Of a stretch of DNA of 64,000 nt, positions 27,676 to 36,298 are shown in pieces (position 1 is the first letter of the stretch; each line of letters starts with the position of its first letter). The position numbers were made by a program, and so were the translations under genes. The stretch is from contig NZ_SNXB01000002.1 of NCBI RefSeq assembly GCF_004362055.1, forward strand, positions 582,238 through 646,237. The letters are read 5' to 3'. The notes beneath the pieces are model-generated. The model did no database searches and was not told where the DNA came from. It saw only the letters and a list, made by a program, of their open reading frames with translations. This DNA is from Flavobacterium sp. 245. Lineage in GTDB: Bacteria > Bacteroidota > Bacteroidia > Flavobacteriales > Flavobacteriaceae.

Positions 27676-28839
27676 TTAAAAACTTCCTCCAGAACCTCCT
27701 CCACTAAAACCTCCATCTCCAAACTCCATTGGATAATCTATCTTAACTTCTGGTTTCATTCCGAAAGTTGAAGCTACAATTAAAGCCTCGGCGTTTAAGA
27801 AATCATCTGAATGATTGATTCTGTCTGGCTTAAAGGTTATACCACTTTCTTTTTCTTTTAATTTTTTAATTGAAAAATACGCTACTGCGAATAAAATAAG
27901 TCCGCCAAGCGTCAAAGCTACTTCTATTGGTAAAACAGAATAATAAAAACGAATTGTATAGATTGAGAATCCAATCGCTAAAAAGCTTATCCAAAGCATA
28001 ATTCTATCTTTTGACCTTAAAGCCTGAATTAAGTAGACAATTGGAACAATAAAGGTAAATGCGTAAAAGAAAAATGCAAATGGAATATCAGTTCCTGGTC
28101 TGATTTGTGTTCCTAAAAGTTCAGCTGAAAGCTCTCTAACTACTAAATAATTACAAGAGAGATAAAACAATATCAGACAAAAACTATTCGCTAGTAAGAG
28201 TCCGTTATAATAATAACTTTTGGTTAATTTATTGATTAATTTCCGTGTCAAAAAATAAGAAATTGCTGCAAAAATCATCGCTGTGAATGGCAAAACAGCT
28301 TTTCCGATGTCGCCAAATTCAAACATTTGAAAGGATAAAAATGCTGTAGTCGCTAAACAAAAAACCAGCATTGAGAGTAAATGCAAATATCTTAAAAACA
28401 TAATAATTGCAGCTATTGCCATAAAAAATGCAACTACAGCTTCATAATTATCTGTGGTTATAGTAACAGCAATTCCAACTTGTAAAATTGCACCTAAAAT
28501 AAAAGCATCATCCAAACCTTGATTATGATACTCTTGATTAGCAAATAATTCGGCCCCAGCAAAACCAACCACAGCAAAAATATAGCAACATATTTTAAGG
28601 TAAATATCTTCTGAATTTATTCCAAACAAAGAAATCATTCCGCAGATAGAACCGTAAAGCAAACTTCCTAATAAAAAGAAACCAATCCTGACCAAAATAT
28701 TTTTTTGACCATTTAGAATAGGCAATTCTTTTTCTATAAATTTCTTTTGTTCTTTACTTATAAAACCTCCTTTATATAAAGTATCAGCTTCATTAATTAA
28801 AACTTCATTATCTAACTTTTTTCTATCGTGTACTATCAT
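27676..28839 (-). CDS. DUF2157-like multi-pass membrane protein with Gly-rich tail
   Basis: 387 residues. A short cytoplasmic N-terminus (LYKGGFISKEQKKFIEKEL) resembles the DUF2157 entry of the upstream gene. About ten membrane helices fill 47-330, and a soluble C-terminal tail ends in a glycine/serine stretch (GDGGFSGGGSGGSF). The start overlaps the stop of the upstream gene by 4 nt (ATGA), so translation is coupled. The tail resembles the Gly-rich ends of TPM-domain proteins, but there is no TPM domain here. Function unknown. Confidence 0.75.
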   Translation of the reverse strand: MIVHDRKKLDNEVLINEADTLYKGGFISKEQKKFIEKELPILNGQKNILVRIGFFLLGSLLYGSICGMISLFGINSEDIYLKICCYIFAVVGFAGAELFANQEYHNQGLDDAFILGAILQVGIAVTITTDNYEAVVAFFMAIAAIIMFLRYLHLLSMLVFCLATTAFLSFQMFEFGDIGKAVLPFTAMIFAAISYFLTRKLINKLTKSYYYNGLLLANSFCLILFYLSCNYLVVRELSAELLGTQIRPGTDIPFAFFFYAFTFIVPIVYLIQALRSKDRIMLWISFLAIGFSIYTIRFYYSVLPIEVALTLGGLILFAVAYFSIKKLKEKESGITFKPDRINHSDDFLNAEALIVASTFGMKPEVKIDYPMEFGDGGFSGGGSGGSF

Positions 28840-29834
28840 TCTGCAATTTCTTTATGAAAGTTTTTAATTAATTTAATGAACATTACAATCGAGCCAATGA
28901 AATAAGCTGGCAATAAAAAAATAAATAATTCCCAAATATTAGAGAAATCAACATCTTCAAAAATTCTGAACAAAAATATATTAGCGCCAATATAGGCGTA
29001 AACAATCATGAAAATATACAAAGACATTGCCTTAAATTGATAGCTGATTTTATAAAAATAAAAAGTTGAGCCCGCCAAAACAACGGTAAAAATCATCCAA
29101 ATTAAACTATCATAATGCAATAAATTACTTATTGCGGCGATACTTGTAATATGCAAAGCAAAAGTCAAAAAGATTAAACTAAAATGAGTTTTAAGTGAAA
29201 TTCGGTTACTATAAATTGTCCATAAAACCAGTAAAACTCCGAGCATAACTGCAGAATAACTCAAACTCTCACTGGCATAAAAATCATTATTTTTTAATAA
29301 ATCCTGAGGTGTTACTGAAAGTCCGACATAAGCTGCCAAACCTGTTACAGCAATTGTCAAGACACTTTTATTATCAAAATAATAAGCACAGAAGAAACTC
29401 ACTATTGTTGGCACCAAAGTGGCTAATCCATAATGATCTCCAAATGGTTTATACTGAAACTGCAAATAACCAATGAAAATACAGGTGAGAATATTAGCCG
29501 CTAAGACTAAATATTCTAAAACAGGATGATCAAAAGTTGTTTCCGTTTTTTGAAAACCTTTAGCGTTTTTAAAACAATAATAAAAGCAGACAGCAATTAC
29601 AAGCAAAAGAAGTGAGAGAATAGCCACATGACCAATACTGTCGATATTTTTATAAATCAATATCCCAATTCCTGAAGTAAAAAGCAAAACAGACAAATAG
29701 AGAAAAAGTTTCAACTCAGCATTTAATGAAAAAATATTTAATCTGCGATAAGCAATTATTTCCTGATATTGATTTTCAGTAATTAGATTCTCATCAAAAA
29801 GCTTTTTAGTATTCTCGGCGTCAAATTTATTCAT
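28836..29834 (-). CDS. DUF2157 membrane protein
   Basis: 332 residues. The N-terminal DUF2157 region (about 8-140) has a soluble helix TKKLFDENLITENQYQEI followed by helices with FTSGIGILIYKNI; about ten membrane helices in all. It is the first gene of a two-gene operon with a related membrane protein. Families of this kind are of unknown function. Upstream is the divergent pectate-lyase promoter region. Confidence 0.82.
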   Translation of the reverse strand: MNKFDAENTKKLFDENLITENQYQEIIAYRRLNIFSLNAELKLFLYLSVLLFTSGIGILIYKNIDSIGHVAILSLLLLVIAVCFYYCFKNAKGFQKTETTFDHPVLEYLVLAANILTCIFIGYLQFQYKPFGDHYGLATLVPTIVSFFCAYYFDNKSVLTIAVTGLAAYVGLSVTPQDLLKNNDFYASESLSYSAVMLGVLLVLWTIYSNRISLKTHFSLIFLTFALHITSIAAISNLLHYDSLIWMIFTVVLAGSTFYFYKISYQFKAMSLYIFMIVYAYIGANIFLFRIFEDVDFSNIWELFIFLLPAYFIGSIVMFIKLIKNFHKEIAE

Positions 29835-29999
29835 ATTTCCTATATAAAAGATAACTCAAAAATAGTGCTTTTTGTTTCAATAAAATTTAAATTGTAAAAA
29901 TAATCGCGCTAAAAAAATAATCTCATCTTTATTAATAATACCAACAAATTTATCACAAACTTGAATTGCCTAAAGTTTAAATTTTAATTAATTACATTT

Positions 30000-30015
30000 A
30001 TGTAATCGATTACAT
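30000..30015. promoter_or_regulatory. Perfect palindromic operator upstream of pectate lyase
   Basis: ATGTAATCGATTACAT is a perfect 16-bp palindrome with the central CG typical of LacI-family operators. It lies in the -33 region of the TATATTTG box just downstream, so a bound regulator would control the pectate lyase promoter. Confidence 0.6.
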
Positions 30016-30022
30016 TTTATTA

Positions 30023-30030
30023 TATATTTG
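30023..30030 (+). promoter_or_regulatory. -7 promoter box of pectate lyase
   Basis: TATATTTG followed by C, a full TAnnTTTG(C) match 33 bp before the ATG. Confidence 0.65.
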
Positions 30031-30062
30031 CAATACAAAACCACCTTAACAAACCACAAAAA

Positions 30063-31382
30063 ATGAAATCAAAATTAATTGTACTATTTCTAATAGTAAG
30101 TGTGAATCTTATTTCGGCACAAAACTATTATATGACAGCACCTGAAGGATTTGGTGCCAATGCAACCGGCGGCGGAAATGCCACTCCCATAACTGTTTCA
30201 ACTTACGCAGATTTGATTGCAAAACTCAAATTGACCACACCACAGGTTATTTTGGTTTCGGGAACCATAAATTTCACGTACACAAGTTTACTAATAAACG
30301 ACAAAACCATCATTGGACTTCCGGGCGCACGATTAGTAAATACGGATCAAACTGCTGCAGGTTCTGGAATTTTGAACATAAAACCGGGATCAAATAATAT
30401 CATAATCCGAAATTTAATATTTGAAGGCCCTGGTGCTTATGACGTTGACGGCCATGACAATCTTACTTCTGAAGCGACAAATCTTTGGGTGGATCATTGT
30501 GAATTTCAAGACGGAATGGATGGAAATTTTGATAACAAAGGCAGCGCAGACAATGTAACTGTTTCCTGGACGAAGTTTACTTATTTAAAAGCTCCAAAAT
30601 CAGGCGGTTCTGGTGGTGCAGACGATCACAGATTTTCTGATTTGGTAGGTTCTTCAAAAAGCGATGCTCCGGCTGATGGCCATTACAGCATAACTTTTAA
30701 AAATTGTTATTGGGCAGAAGGATGCAAAGAAAGAATGCCAAGAGGTAGAAATGCTGAACTTCATATTCTAAATTGTTATTATAATACGTCTGTATCAGGT
30801 TCTTTAGCGATTGGTTTAGGCGGAGGTGATAAAAATTCGACTTGTTATGTTGAAGGAACTGACTTTGCTAAAATTGGGACTGCTTTTAAAAACTACATCA
30901 GCACCGATGGTGGAACAGTTGGAATAAGCTTTATAAATTCTCTAAAAGCTCCGACAGATTTTGGCGATGCTGTTGCAAAACCTTCATACACATACGCTAC
31001 AATTCCTGCTACAGATGTTGCTGGTTATATTACTAATACTTCTTGCGGTGCCGGTGCTACCCTTCAAGTTGCTGCTGATGGAAAAATTGCATCGAGCTGT
31101 ACCAATCTGGGATTAGGTGAAAAAAAAAGTCTAGACGTAAATCTTGACTATTATCCAACCGTTATAGACAGTATTTTAAACATTAAATTTTCGAATTCAG
31201 AAAATGGAACGGCTTCTATAAATGTATTTTCATCTAATGGTGCAAAAGTATTCACAAAGTCAAAAAGCATTACTCCTGATGAAAAGCTAGAATTAAATCT
31301 AGGAAATCTTGCAAAAGGAACTTATGTCTGCAAAATTCAAATCGAAAACAGGATAAAAACTTTTAAGGTTATTAAAAACTAA
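30063..31382 (+). CDS. Secreted pectate lyase (PL1) with T9SS C-terminal sorting domain
   Basis: 439 residues. The signal peptide ends NLISAQ. The PL1 parallel beta-helix (about 25-345) shows NIIIRNLIFEG, the Ca-site segment LWVDHCEFQDGMDGNFD and the catalytic-Arg region KERMPRGR. The C-terminal 75 residues (from YYPTVIDSILNIKF to GTYVCKIQIENRIKTFKVIKN) form a type A Por-secretion sorting domain, so the enzyme is exported by the type IX system and cleaves polygalacturonate outside. Control by the palindrome at 30000 is likely. It stands alone, with no SusCD pair or other pectin genes in view. Confidence 0.92.
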   Translation: MKSKLIVLFLIVSVNLISAQNYYMTAPEGFGANATGGGNATPITVSTYADLIAKLKLTTPQVILVSGTINFTYTSLLINDKTIIGLPGARLVNTDQTAAGSGILNIKPGSNNIIIRNLIFEGPGAYDVDGHDNLTSEATNLWVDHCEFQDGMDGNFDNKGSADNVTVSWTKFTYLKAPKSGGSGGADDHRFSDLVGSSKSDAPADGHYSITFKNCYWAEGCKERMPRGRNAELHILNCYYNTSVSGSLAIGLGGGDKNSTCYVEGTDFAKIGTAFKNYISTDGGTVGISFINSLKAPTDFGDAVAKPSYTYATIPATDVAGYITNTSCGAGATLQVAADGKIASSCTNLGLGEKKSLDVNLDYYPTVIDSILNIKFSNSENGTASINVFSSNGAKVFTKSKSITPDEKLELNLGNLAKGTYVCKIQIENRIKTFKVIKN

Positions 31383-31396
31383 AATCTCCTTATAAA

Positions 31397-31428
31397 AAAA
31401 GGTCATTGAAAGAAATCAATGACCTTTT
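31397..31428. terminator. Terminator between pectate lyase and argH
   Basis: 13-bp perfect stem AAAAGGTCATTGA and its complement with a 6-base loop; symmetric, so it serves both convergent genes. Confidence 0.85.
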
Positions 31429-31464
31429 ACTTTTTAAAACTTACTTTTTAACTCTACAAAGAAA

Positions 31465-32745
31465 TTAAAAAGCCGCTTTCATTTTATCTTTTATTGCGTC
31501 AAGACATAAATTATTAATACTGCCTTCGTGCGTGTGTTTTGTTTCTTTTGGAGATTTATACGTTCCTGCTTCCAATTGTTCTGCAACAGCTTTGTAAGCA
31601 TCTCTAAAAGGCATTCCTTCTACAACCATTTCGTTTAAAGTATCAACCGTAAACAAGTAATCGTATTTTTTATCTTCTAGAATATGATCTTTTACTGTAA
31701 TATCTTTTATTGAAAAAATAGCAATATCCAGACAAGCTTTCAAGTTTTGAATCGCCGGAAACAAACCTTCTTTTAAAAGTTGTAGATCTCTGTGATAACC
31801 GCTTGGTAAGTTATTGGTAATCAAAGTTATCTCGTACGGAAGCGCCTGAATCTTATTGCATTTCCCTCTGATTAATTCGAATACATCTGGATTCTTTTTA
31901 TGAGGCATAATACTTGAACCTGTTGTAAGATGCGCCGGCAAACCAATAAAATCAAAATTCTGGCTCATATACAAACAAACGTCCATGGCAAATTTTGATA
32001 ATGTACCTGCAACGCTTGTCATGGCAAAAGCAACCGTTTTCTCTGCTTTTCCACGGCTCATTTGTGCCGCAACAGCATTGTATTTCAAGGTTTCAAACCC
32101 TAATTCTTTAGTCGTAAATGTTCTGTTGATTGGGAATGAACTTCCGTAACCTGCAGCAGAACCTAACGGATTCTGATCAACAATTTTAGAAGCTGCATTC
32201 AGCATTGTAATATCATCAATCAAACTTTCGGCGTAAGCAGAAAACCACATTCCGAATGATGATGGCATTGCAATTTGTAAATGCGTATAACCTGGCAATA
32301 ATACATTTTGATGTTTGTCTGCCGATTCCATCAACAAGTCAAACAATGTTTTTACCTGCTCTTTTATGGCTTTTAATTCGTCTTTTAAATACAAATGAAC
32401 GTCTACTAAAACTTGATCGTTACGAGAACGTGCAGTGTGGATTTTCTTTCCTGCATCACCTAGTTTTGCGGTTAATAGATATTCTATTTTTGAATGCACG
32501 TCTTCGAAACTGTCTTCGATTTCGAAATTTCCAACTACGATATCAGCAATAATTTCGTTTAATGCATCAACTAAAGAAGTTGTTTCTTCAGCAGTTAATA
32601 AACCAATCTGCCCAAGCATTTTGGCGTGCGCGATTGAACCTAAAGCATCGTATTTTGCTAAAACTAAATCCAGTTCACGGTCGTTTCCAACGGTGAATTG
32701 TTCAATTTGTTTATCTGTTGGTATTCCTTTTTCCCAAAGTTTCAT
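31465..32745 (-). CDS. argH: Argininosuccinate lyase
   Basis: Final step of arginine synthesis: argininosuccinate to arginine and fumarate. 426 residues, slightly shorter than the usual 450-460. The superfamily signature GSSIMPHKKNPDVFELIRGK carries the catalytic Ser loop, and HTARSRNDQVLVD and HLQIAMPSSFG are conserved. It is the last gene of the minus-strand arg cluster, 270 bp after argE; that gap contains repeats, so a separate promoter is possible. Confidence 0.96.
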   Translation of the reverse strand: MKLWEKGIPTDKQIEQFTVGNDRELDLVLAKYDALGSIAHAKMLGQIGLLTAEETTSLVDALNEIIADIVVGNFEIEDSFEDVHSKIEYLLTAKLGDAGKKIHTARSRNDQVLVDVHLYLKDELKAIKEQVKTLFDLLMESADKHQNVLLPGYTHLQIAMPSSFGMWFSAYAESLIDDITMLNAASKIVDQNPLGSAAGYGSSFPINRTFTTKELGFETLKYNAVAAQMSRGKAEKTVAFAMTSVAGTLSKFAMDVCLYMSQNFDFIGLPAHLTTGSSIMPHKKNPDVFELIRGKCNKIQALPYEITLITNNLPSGYHRDLQLLKEGLFPAIQNLKACLDIAIFSIKDITVKDHILEDKKYDYLFTVDTLNEMVVEGMPFRDAYKAVAEQLEAGTYKSPKETKHTHEGSINNLCLDAIKDKMKAAF

Positions 32746-32749
32746 AACT

Positions 32750-32820
32750 TAGATTTTTAGACTTCTTAGATAATTAGATTGTTAGACTTCTTAGATCTTT
32801 AGACTCCTTAGATTCTAGAT
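32750..32820. repeat. CTTAGATT-type octad repeats
   Basis: Nine or so degenerate 8-bp units (CTTAGATT, TTTAGACT, TCTTAGAT) directly upstream of argH. Confidence 0.65.
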
Positions 32821-32881
32821 TTAATTATTTGTCGTTTATTTTCTAATTTATTCTAATGTTGTCGTTTATACTGTTGGTGTG

Positions 32882-33006
32882 TCTAGCCCCGATAGCAGTG
32901 GAAATCCTTTTGTGCCGGGGTTCGGAACAAAAGATTACTTCACTTAATTTTTATTTCAATCGGAGTTCAGTGAACTTCGTTTGAAACGGATAGCGAGATT
33001 AGCTCC
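32882..33006 (+). repeat. AGCCCCGATAG hairpin element, copy B
   Basis: Begins TAGCCCCGATAGCAGTGG and ends GGATAGCGAGATTAGCTCC. The inner stem is TTTTGT/ACAAAA with flanking G-C pairs. It is longer than copy A by an extra AT-rich arm (32945-32985) and sits in the argE-argH spacer. Confidence 0.65.
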
Positions 33007-33015
33007 TAATTAATA

Positions 33016-34086
33016 TTATAATTTAAAGAAATCAGTTAGTATTTTAATATACAAATCGACTCCTTCTTCAATTTCATTTACAAAAATAAATTCGTCTGCT
33101 GAATGCGAACGCAATGTTTCTCCGGGTCCTAGTTTTAAAGACTGACAGCTCAAAACCGATTGATCTGAAAGCGTTGGTGAGCCATAAGTTGTTCTTCCTA
33201 AAGCGATTCCAGCTTGAACCAAACCGTGTGCAACTGGAATAGACGATGCGTTTAAATGCATTGATCTTGGTGTTACTTCGGCATTTACGTTAGCTTTTAC
33301 AACTTCAAGAATTTCGGCATTGGTGTAACGATCTGTTACACGAATATCTACAACCAAATCGCATTCTGAAGGCACTACATTATGCTGTTTTCCAGCATTG
33401 ATTTGCGTTACGGTCATTTTTACAGGACCTAAAACATCAGAGATTTTGTCGAATTTATAGTTTTTAAACCATTCCATTACCGGAATTGATTTGTATAAAG
33501 CATTATCATCATTTTGATGTGCGGCGTGGCTTGCAGTTCCTTTCACTTTTACATCTAAAACTAAAAGGCCTTTTTCCGCAACTGCCAATTGCATTAAAGT
33601 TGGTTCACCTACAATTGCACAATCTAATTCTGGTAAACTCTTTAAAACACTGTTTAACCCATTTTTTCCACTGCTTTCTTCTTCGGCGGAAGCCACAATT
33701 ACGATATTATGTGAAAGATTTTGATTTTCGTAAAAATGAACAAATGTCGCTAATAATGAAACCAAACATCCTCCGGCATCATTACTTCCTAATCCGAATA
33801 ATTTTCCGTCTTTTTCAATCGCTTTAAATGGATCGTTAATGTAAGCTTGATTGGGTCTAACGGTATCGTGATGTGAGTTTAGTAAAAGTGTTGGTTTATT
33901 TTCGTCAAAATATTTGTTGAAAGCCCACACATTATTGTTTTCTCTTTTAAAAGGAATCTCGTTTTGATTGAACCAATTTTCGATTAAAAGTGCCGTTTGA
34001 TCTTCTTCACTTGAAAATGAAGGGGTTTCAATTAGGCTTTTTAATAAACTAATTGCTTCCTGAGTAAGCGTATTTATACTTTTCAT
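33016..34086 (-). CDS. argE: M20 deacylase ArgE (acts on N-acyl-citrulline)
   Basis: Zinc metallopeptidase of 356 residues. Metal-site motifs are NSHHDTV (His, Asp), LGSNDAGG (bridging Asp) and SAEEESSG (catalytic Glu pair). In this pathway the carbamoyl group is added before deacylation, so the likely substrate is N-acyl-citrulline rather than N-acetylornithine. The ATG at 34086 is chosen; a longer frame to 34122 runs into a repeat. It has no close gene partner: gaps of 257 bp upstream and 270 bp downstream. Confidence 0.9.
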   Translation of the reverse strand: MKSINTLTQEAISLLKSLIETPSFSSEEDQTALLIENWFNQNEIPFKRENNNVWAFNKYFDENKPTLLLNSHHDTVRPNQAYINDPFKAIEKDGKLFGLGSNDAGGCLVSLLATFVHFYENQNLSHNIVIVASAEEESSGKNGLNSVLKSLPELDCAIVGEPTLMQLAVAEKGLLVLDVKVKGTASHAAHQNDDNALYKSIPVMEWFKNYKFDKISDVLGPVKMTVTQINAGKQHNVVPSECDLVVDIRVTDRYTNAEILEVVKANVNAEVTPRSMHLNASSIPVAHGLVQAGIALGRTTYGSPTLSDQSVLSCQSLKLGPGETLRSHSADEFIFVNEIEEGVDLYIKILTDFFKL

Positions 34087-34102
34087 AAGTTTGGTTTCTT
34101 TG

Positions 34103-34133
34103 CCGCGAAGGCGCGAAGTCACAAAGTTTTTAA
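34103..34133. repeat. CTTCGCGG-type octad motif
   Basis: Four 8-bp units in the minus sense (ACTTTGTG, ACTTCGCG, CCTTCGCG, GCAAAG), immediately upstream of argE. Similar to 16747-16778. Confidence 0.55.
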
Positions 34134-34185
34134 TAAAAATCGTGACATTTTTGATTTGCGCAAATTTCTAAAATTAAATTTTAAA

Positions 34186-34201
34186 AGCACTGCGCAGTGC
34201 T
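34186..34201. repeat. 16-bp perfect palindrome in the argB-argE spacer
   Basis: AGCACTGCGCAGTGCT, GC-rich in an AT-rich spacer, followed on the plus strand by GTTTTTTT. It could be an operator or a hairpin that modulates read-through. Confidence 0.5.
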
Positions 34202-34343
34202 GTTTTTTTGCCTCTAATAACACGAATTTTCACAAATTATTTTTTTGTAACAGATTTAAAATCAAAATAAACTTTTTAATGTAAGTCTAAAATTATTTTC
34301 TCTTTTAAAAGAAAAAATTAGAGTCAATTCGTGGCAACATCTT

Positions 34344-35120
34344 TTATAATGTAATAGTTGTATGCGGAATTCCTGAGTTTTGAAGCATTTTGTGATGTCC
34401 AATTTTAATTTTCTGTACACCTCTTGATAAACTATTGAAACAGTTATCCAATTTTGGAATCATTCCGGAATGGATTACTTTTTCTTCTTTAAGTTTATTA
34501 TATAATGCTTCATTGATTTCTGTAATTACAGATGAATCGTCTTCTGAATCTTGCAAAACGCCTTGTTTTTCAAAACAATACGTAAGCGTAACATCAAAAA
34601 CTTCAGATAATGCAATTGACAATTCACTTGCAATAGTATCGGCATTTGTGTTTAACAATTGTCCGTTTTTATCGTGTGTAATCGCGCAGAAAACGGGAAC
34701 AATTCCAGTTTCTAATAAAGTAGCTAATAATTTGGTATTGACTTGCTTTACATCACCTACAAATCCGTAATCAATTGTCGGGTGATTTCTTTTTACTGAC
34801 TGAATTAAATTTCCATCAGCTCCAGAAAAACCAATTGCATTATTGTCTTTGGCCTGCAATTGAGCGATAATATGTTTGTTGATTTGTCCGGCGTAAATCA
34901 TTACCACAACATCCAGCATTGGAGCATCTGTAATTCGTCGTCCATCAATCATTTGCGGAACCAAACCAATACTCTGTGCCATTTTTGTAGCCGATTTTCC
35001 ACCGCCGTGAACTAAAACTTTATAGCCTTCGATTTTAGAAAAATCAGTTAAAAATTGTTCTAATTCTGCCGGATTATCGATGATGTTTCCACCAATTTTT
35101 ATTATGGTAACTTTCTTCAT
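34344..35120 (-). CDS. argB: N-acylglutamate kinase
   Basis: Phosphorylates the N-acylated glutamate, the second step of arginine synthesis. 258 residues, amino-acid kinase fold. Phosphate-loop segments KIGGNIID and VHGGGKSATKMA are at the N-terminus, and LNTNADTIASELS is in the C-terminal lobe. The N-terminal regulatory helix of arginine-inhibited hexameric enzymes is absent, so feedback inhibition here is doubtful. Confidence 0.94.
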   Translation of the reverse strand: MKKVTIIKIGGNIIDNPAELEQFLTDFSKIEGYKVLVHGGGKSATKMAQSIGLVPQMIDGRRITDAPMLDVVVMIYAGQINKHIIAQLQAKDNNAIGFSGADGNLIQSVKRNHPTIDYGFVGDVKQVNTKLLATLLETGIVPVFCAITHDKNGQLLNTNADTIASELSIALSEVFDVTLTYCFEKQGVLQDSEDDSSVITEINEALYNKLKEEKVIHSGMIPKLDNCFNSLSRGVQKIKIGHHKMLQNSGIPHTTITL

Positions 35121-35124
35121 AAGA

Positions 35125-35212
35125 TTCTAAGGTTCTGAGATTCTAAGATACTAAGTTTTTTGTGCGCAAAGTTTCTTAGCATCTTAGTAGCTTAGAATCT
35201 TAGCAACTTTAA
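35125..35212. repeat. TTCTAAGN octad repeats, inverted pair
   Basis: 35125-35160 carries TTCTAAGG, TTCTGAGA and TTCTAAGA units; 35175-35212 carries the complementary TTAGCATC, TTAGTAGC and TTAGAATC units. The whole spacer can fold into one hairpin. Confidence 0.65.
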
Positions 35213-35217
35213 AAAAA

Positions 35218-36165
35218 TTATAGTTTTTTCAAAATCTTCTGTAAAACTAATTGTGCTGAATACGTTCTATTATTCGCTTGTTCAATTACGATTGAATTTT
35301 CTCCATCCAAAACTTCATCGCTTACAATTACGTTACGACGAACAGGAAGACAGTGCATGAATTTTCCGTTGTTCGTTAAAGCCATTTTTTCCGCTGTAAC
35401 TGTCCAGTTTGGATCGCTGTTGGTTACTTTTCCATAATCATTGAAATTGCTCCAGTTTTTTACATAAACGAAATCGGCATTTTCAAAAGCTTTGTTTTGA
35501 TCGTATTCGATTTTGCAGTCTTTTGTAATTTCTGGGCTTAATTCGTAACCTTCTGGATGCGTGATCACAAAATCCATGTCTTTTTGCATCTGCATCATTT
35601 CTACAAATGAATTGGCAACCGCTTGAGGCAAAGCTTTTGGATGTGGCGCCCACGAAAGTACCACTTTTGGTTTGTGTTTCGTTTTGTGTTCTTCCATTGT
35701 AATGGCATCTGCCAAAGACTGCATTGGGTGACGAACAGCACTTTCCATATTTACAATTGGCACTGTTGCATATTTCAAAAATCCAGAAATAACGGTTTCT
35801 GCATAATCTTTTTCTTTGTCAACTAAACCTGCAAAAGCACGGATTGCAATAATATCACAATATTGAGAAACAACTTCTGCCGCTTCTTTGATATGTTCTG
35901 AAGCACCTGAATTCATTACTGCTCCATCTTCAAACTCTAACGTCCAGCCTTCGTTGGTAAAATTCATTACCATAACGTTCATTCCTAAATTTAAAGCTGC
36001 TTTTTGAGTACTCAAACGCGTTCTTAAACTTGGGTTGAAGAACAACATTCCTAAGGTTTTGTTTTTCCCTAATTTTTTATTTTTAAGCGGCTCTTTTTTG
36101 ATTTTAATTGCACTTTTTACCCATTTTGATAATGAGTCGATATCTTGAATTGAAATATAGTTCAT
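35218..36165 (-). CDS. argF': N-acylornithine carbamoyltransferase (probably N-succinylornithine type)
   Basis: Adds a carbamoyl group to N-acyl-ornithine. 315 residues. The carbamoyl-phosphate motif is FNPSLRTRLSTQK (S/F-x-RTR), with HPMQSLAD and HCLPVRRN further on. By eye it aligns along its length with the Bacteroides fragilis N-succinylornithine enzyme. The loop position that decides substrate (Glu in acetyl-specific Xanthomonas enzymes, Pro in B. fragilis) is Ser89 here, in SGASEHI, which argues for the succinyl form. It is definitely not an ordinary ornithine carbamoyltransferase. Confidence 0.88.
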   Translation of the reverse strand: MNYISIQDIDSLSKWVKSAIKIKKEPLKNKKLGKNKTLGMLFFNPSLRTRLSTQKAALNLGMNVMVMNFTNEGWTLEFEDGAVMNSGASEHIKEAAEVVSQYCDIIAIRAFAGLVDKEKDYAETVISGFLKYATVPIVNMESAVRHPMQSLADAITMEEHKTKHKPKVVLSWAPHPKALPQAVANSFVEMMQMQKDMDFVITHPEGYELSPEITKDCKIEYDQNKAFENADFVYVKNWSNFNDYGKVTNSDPNWTVTAEKMALTNNGKFMHCLPVRRNVIVSDEVLDGENSIVIEQANNRTYSAQLVLQKILKKL

Positions 36166-36169
36166 GTCT

Positions 36170-36298
36170 TTGTTTTTTGTTTAATCGGTTAATCGTCAAT
36201 TTGTTTAACCGATAAACAAATTTAACTTTTATCCTTTTTGTTTTTTTTTTAGCAACTCTCTTTTAATCGATTAACCGAATTGACGATTAAACAATTAA
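36170..36298. repeat. TTAATCGN octad repeats in the proB-argF' spacer
   Basis: Units such as TTTAATCG, GTTAATCG and TTTAACCG on one side and GATTAACC and GATTAAAC on the other, self-complementary over the spacer. Confidence 0.65.
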
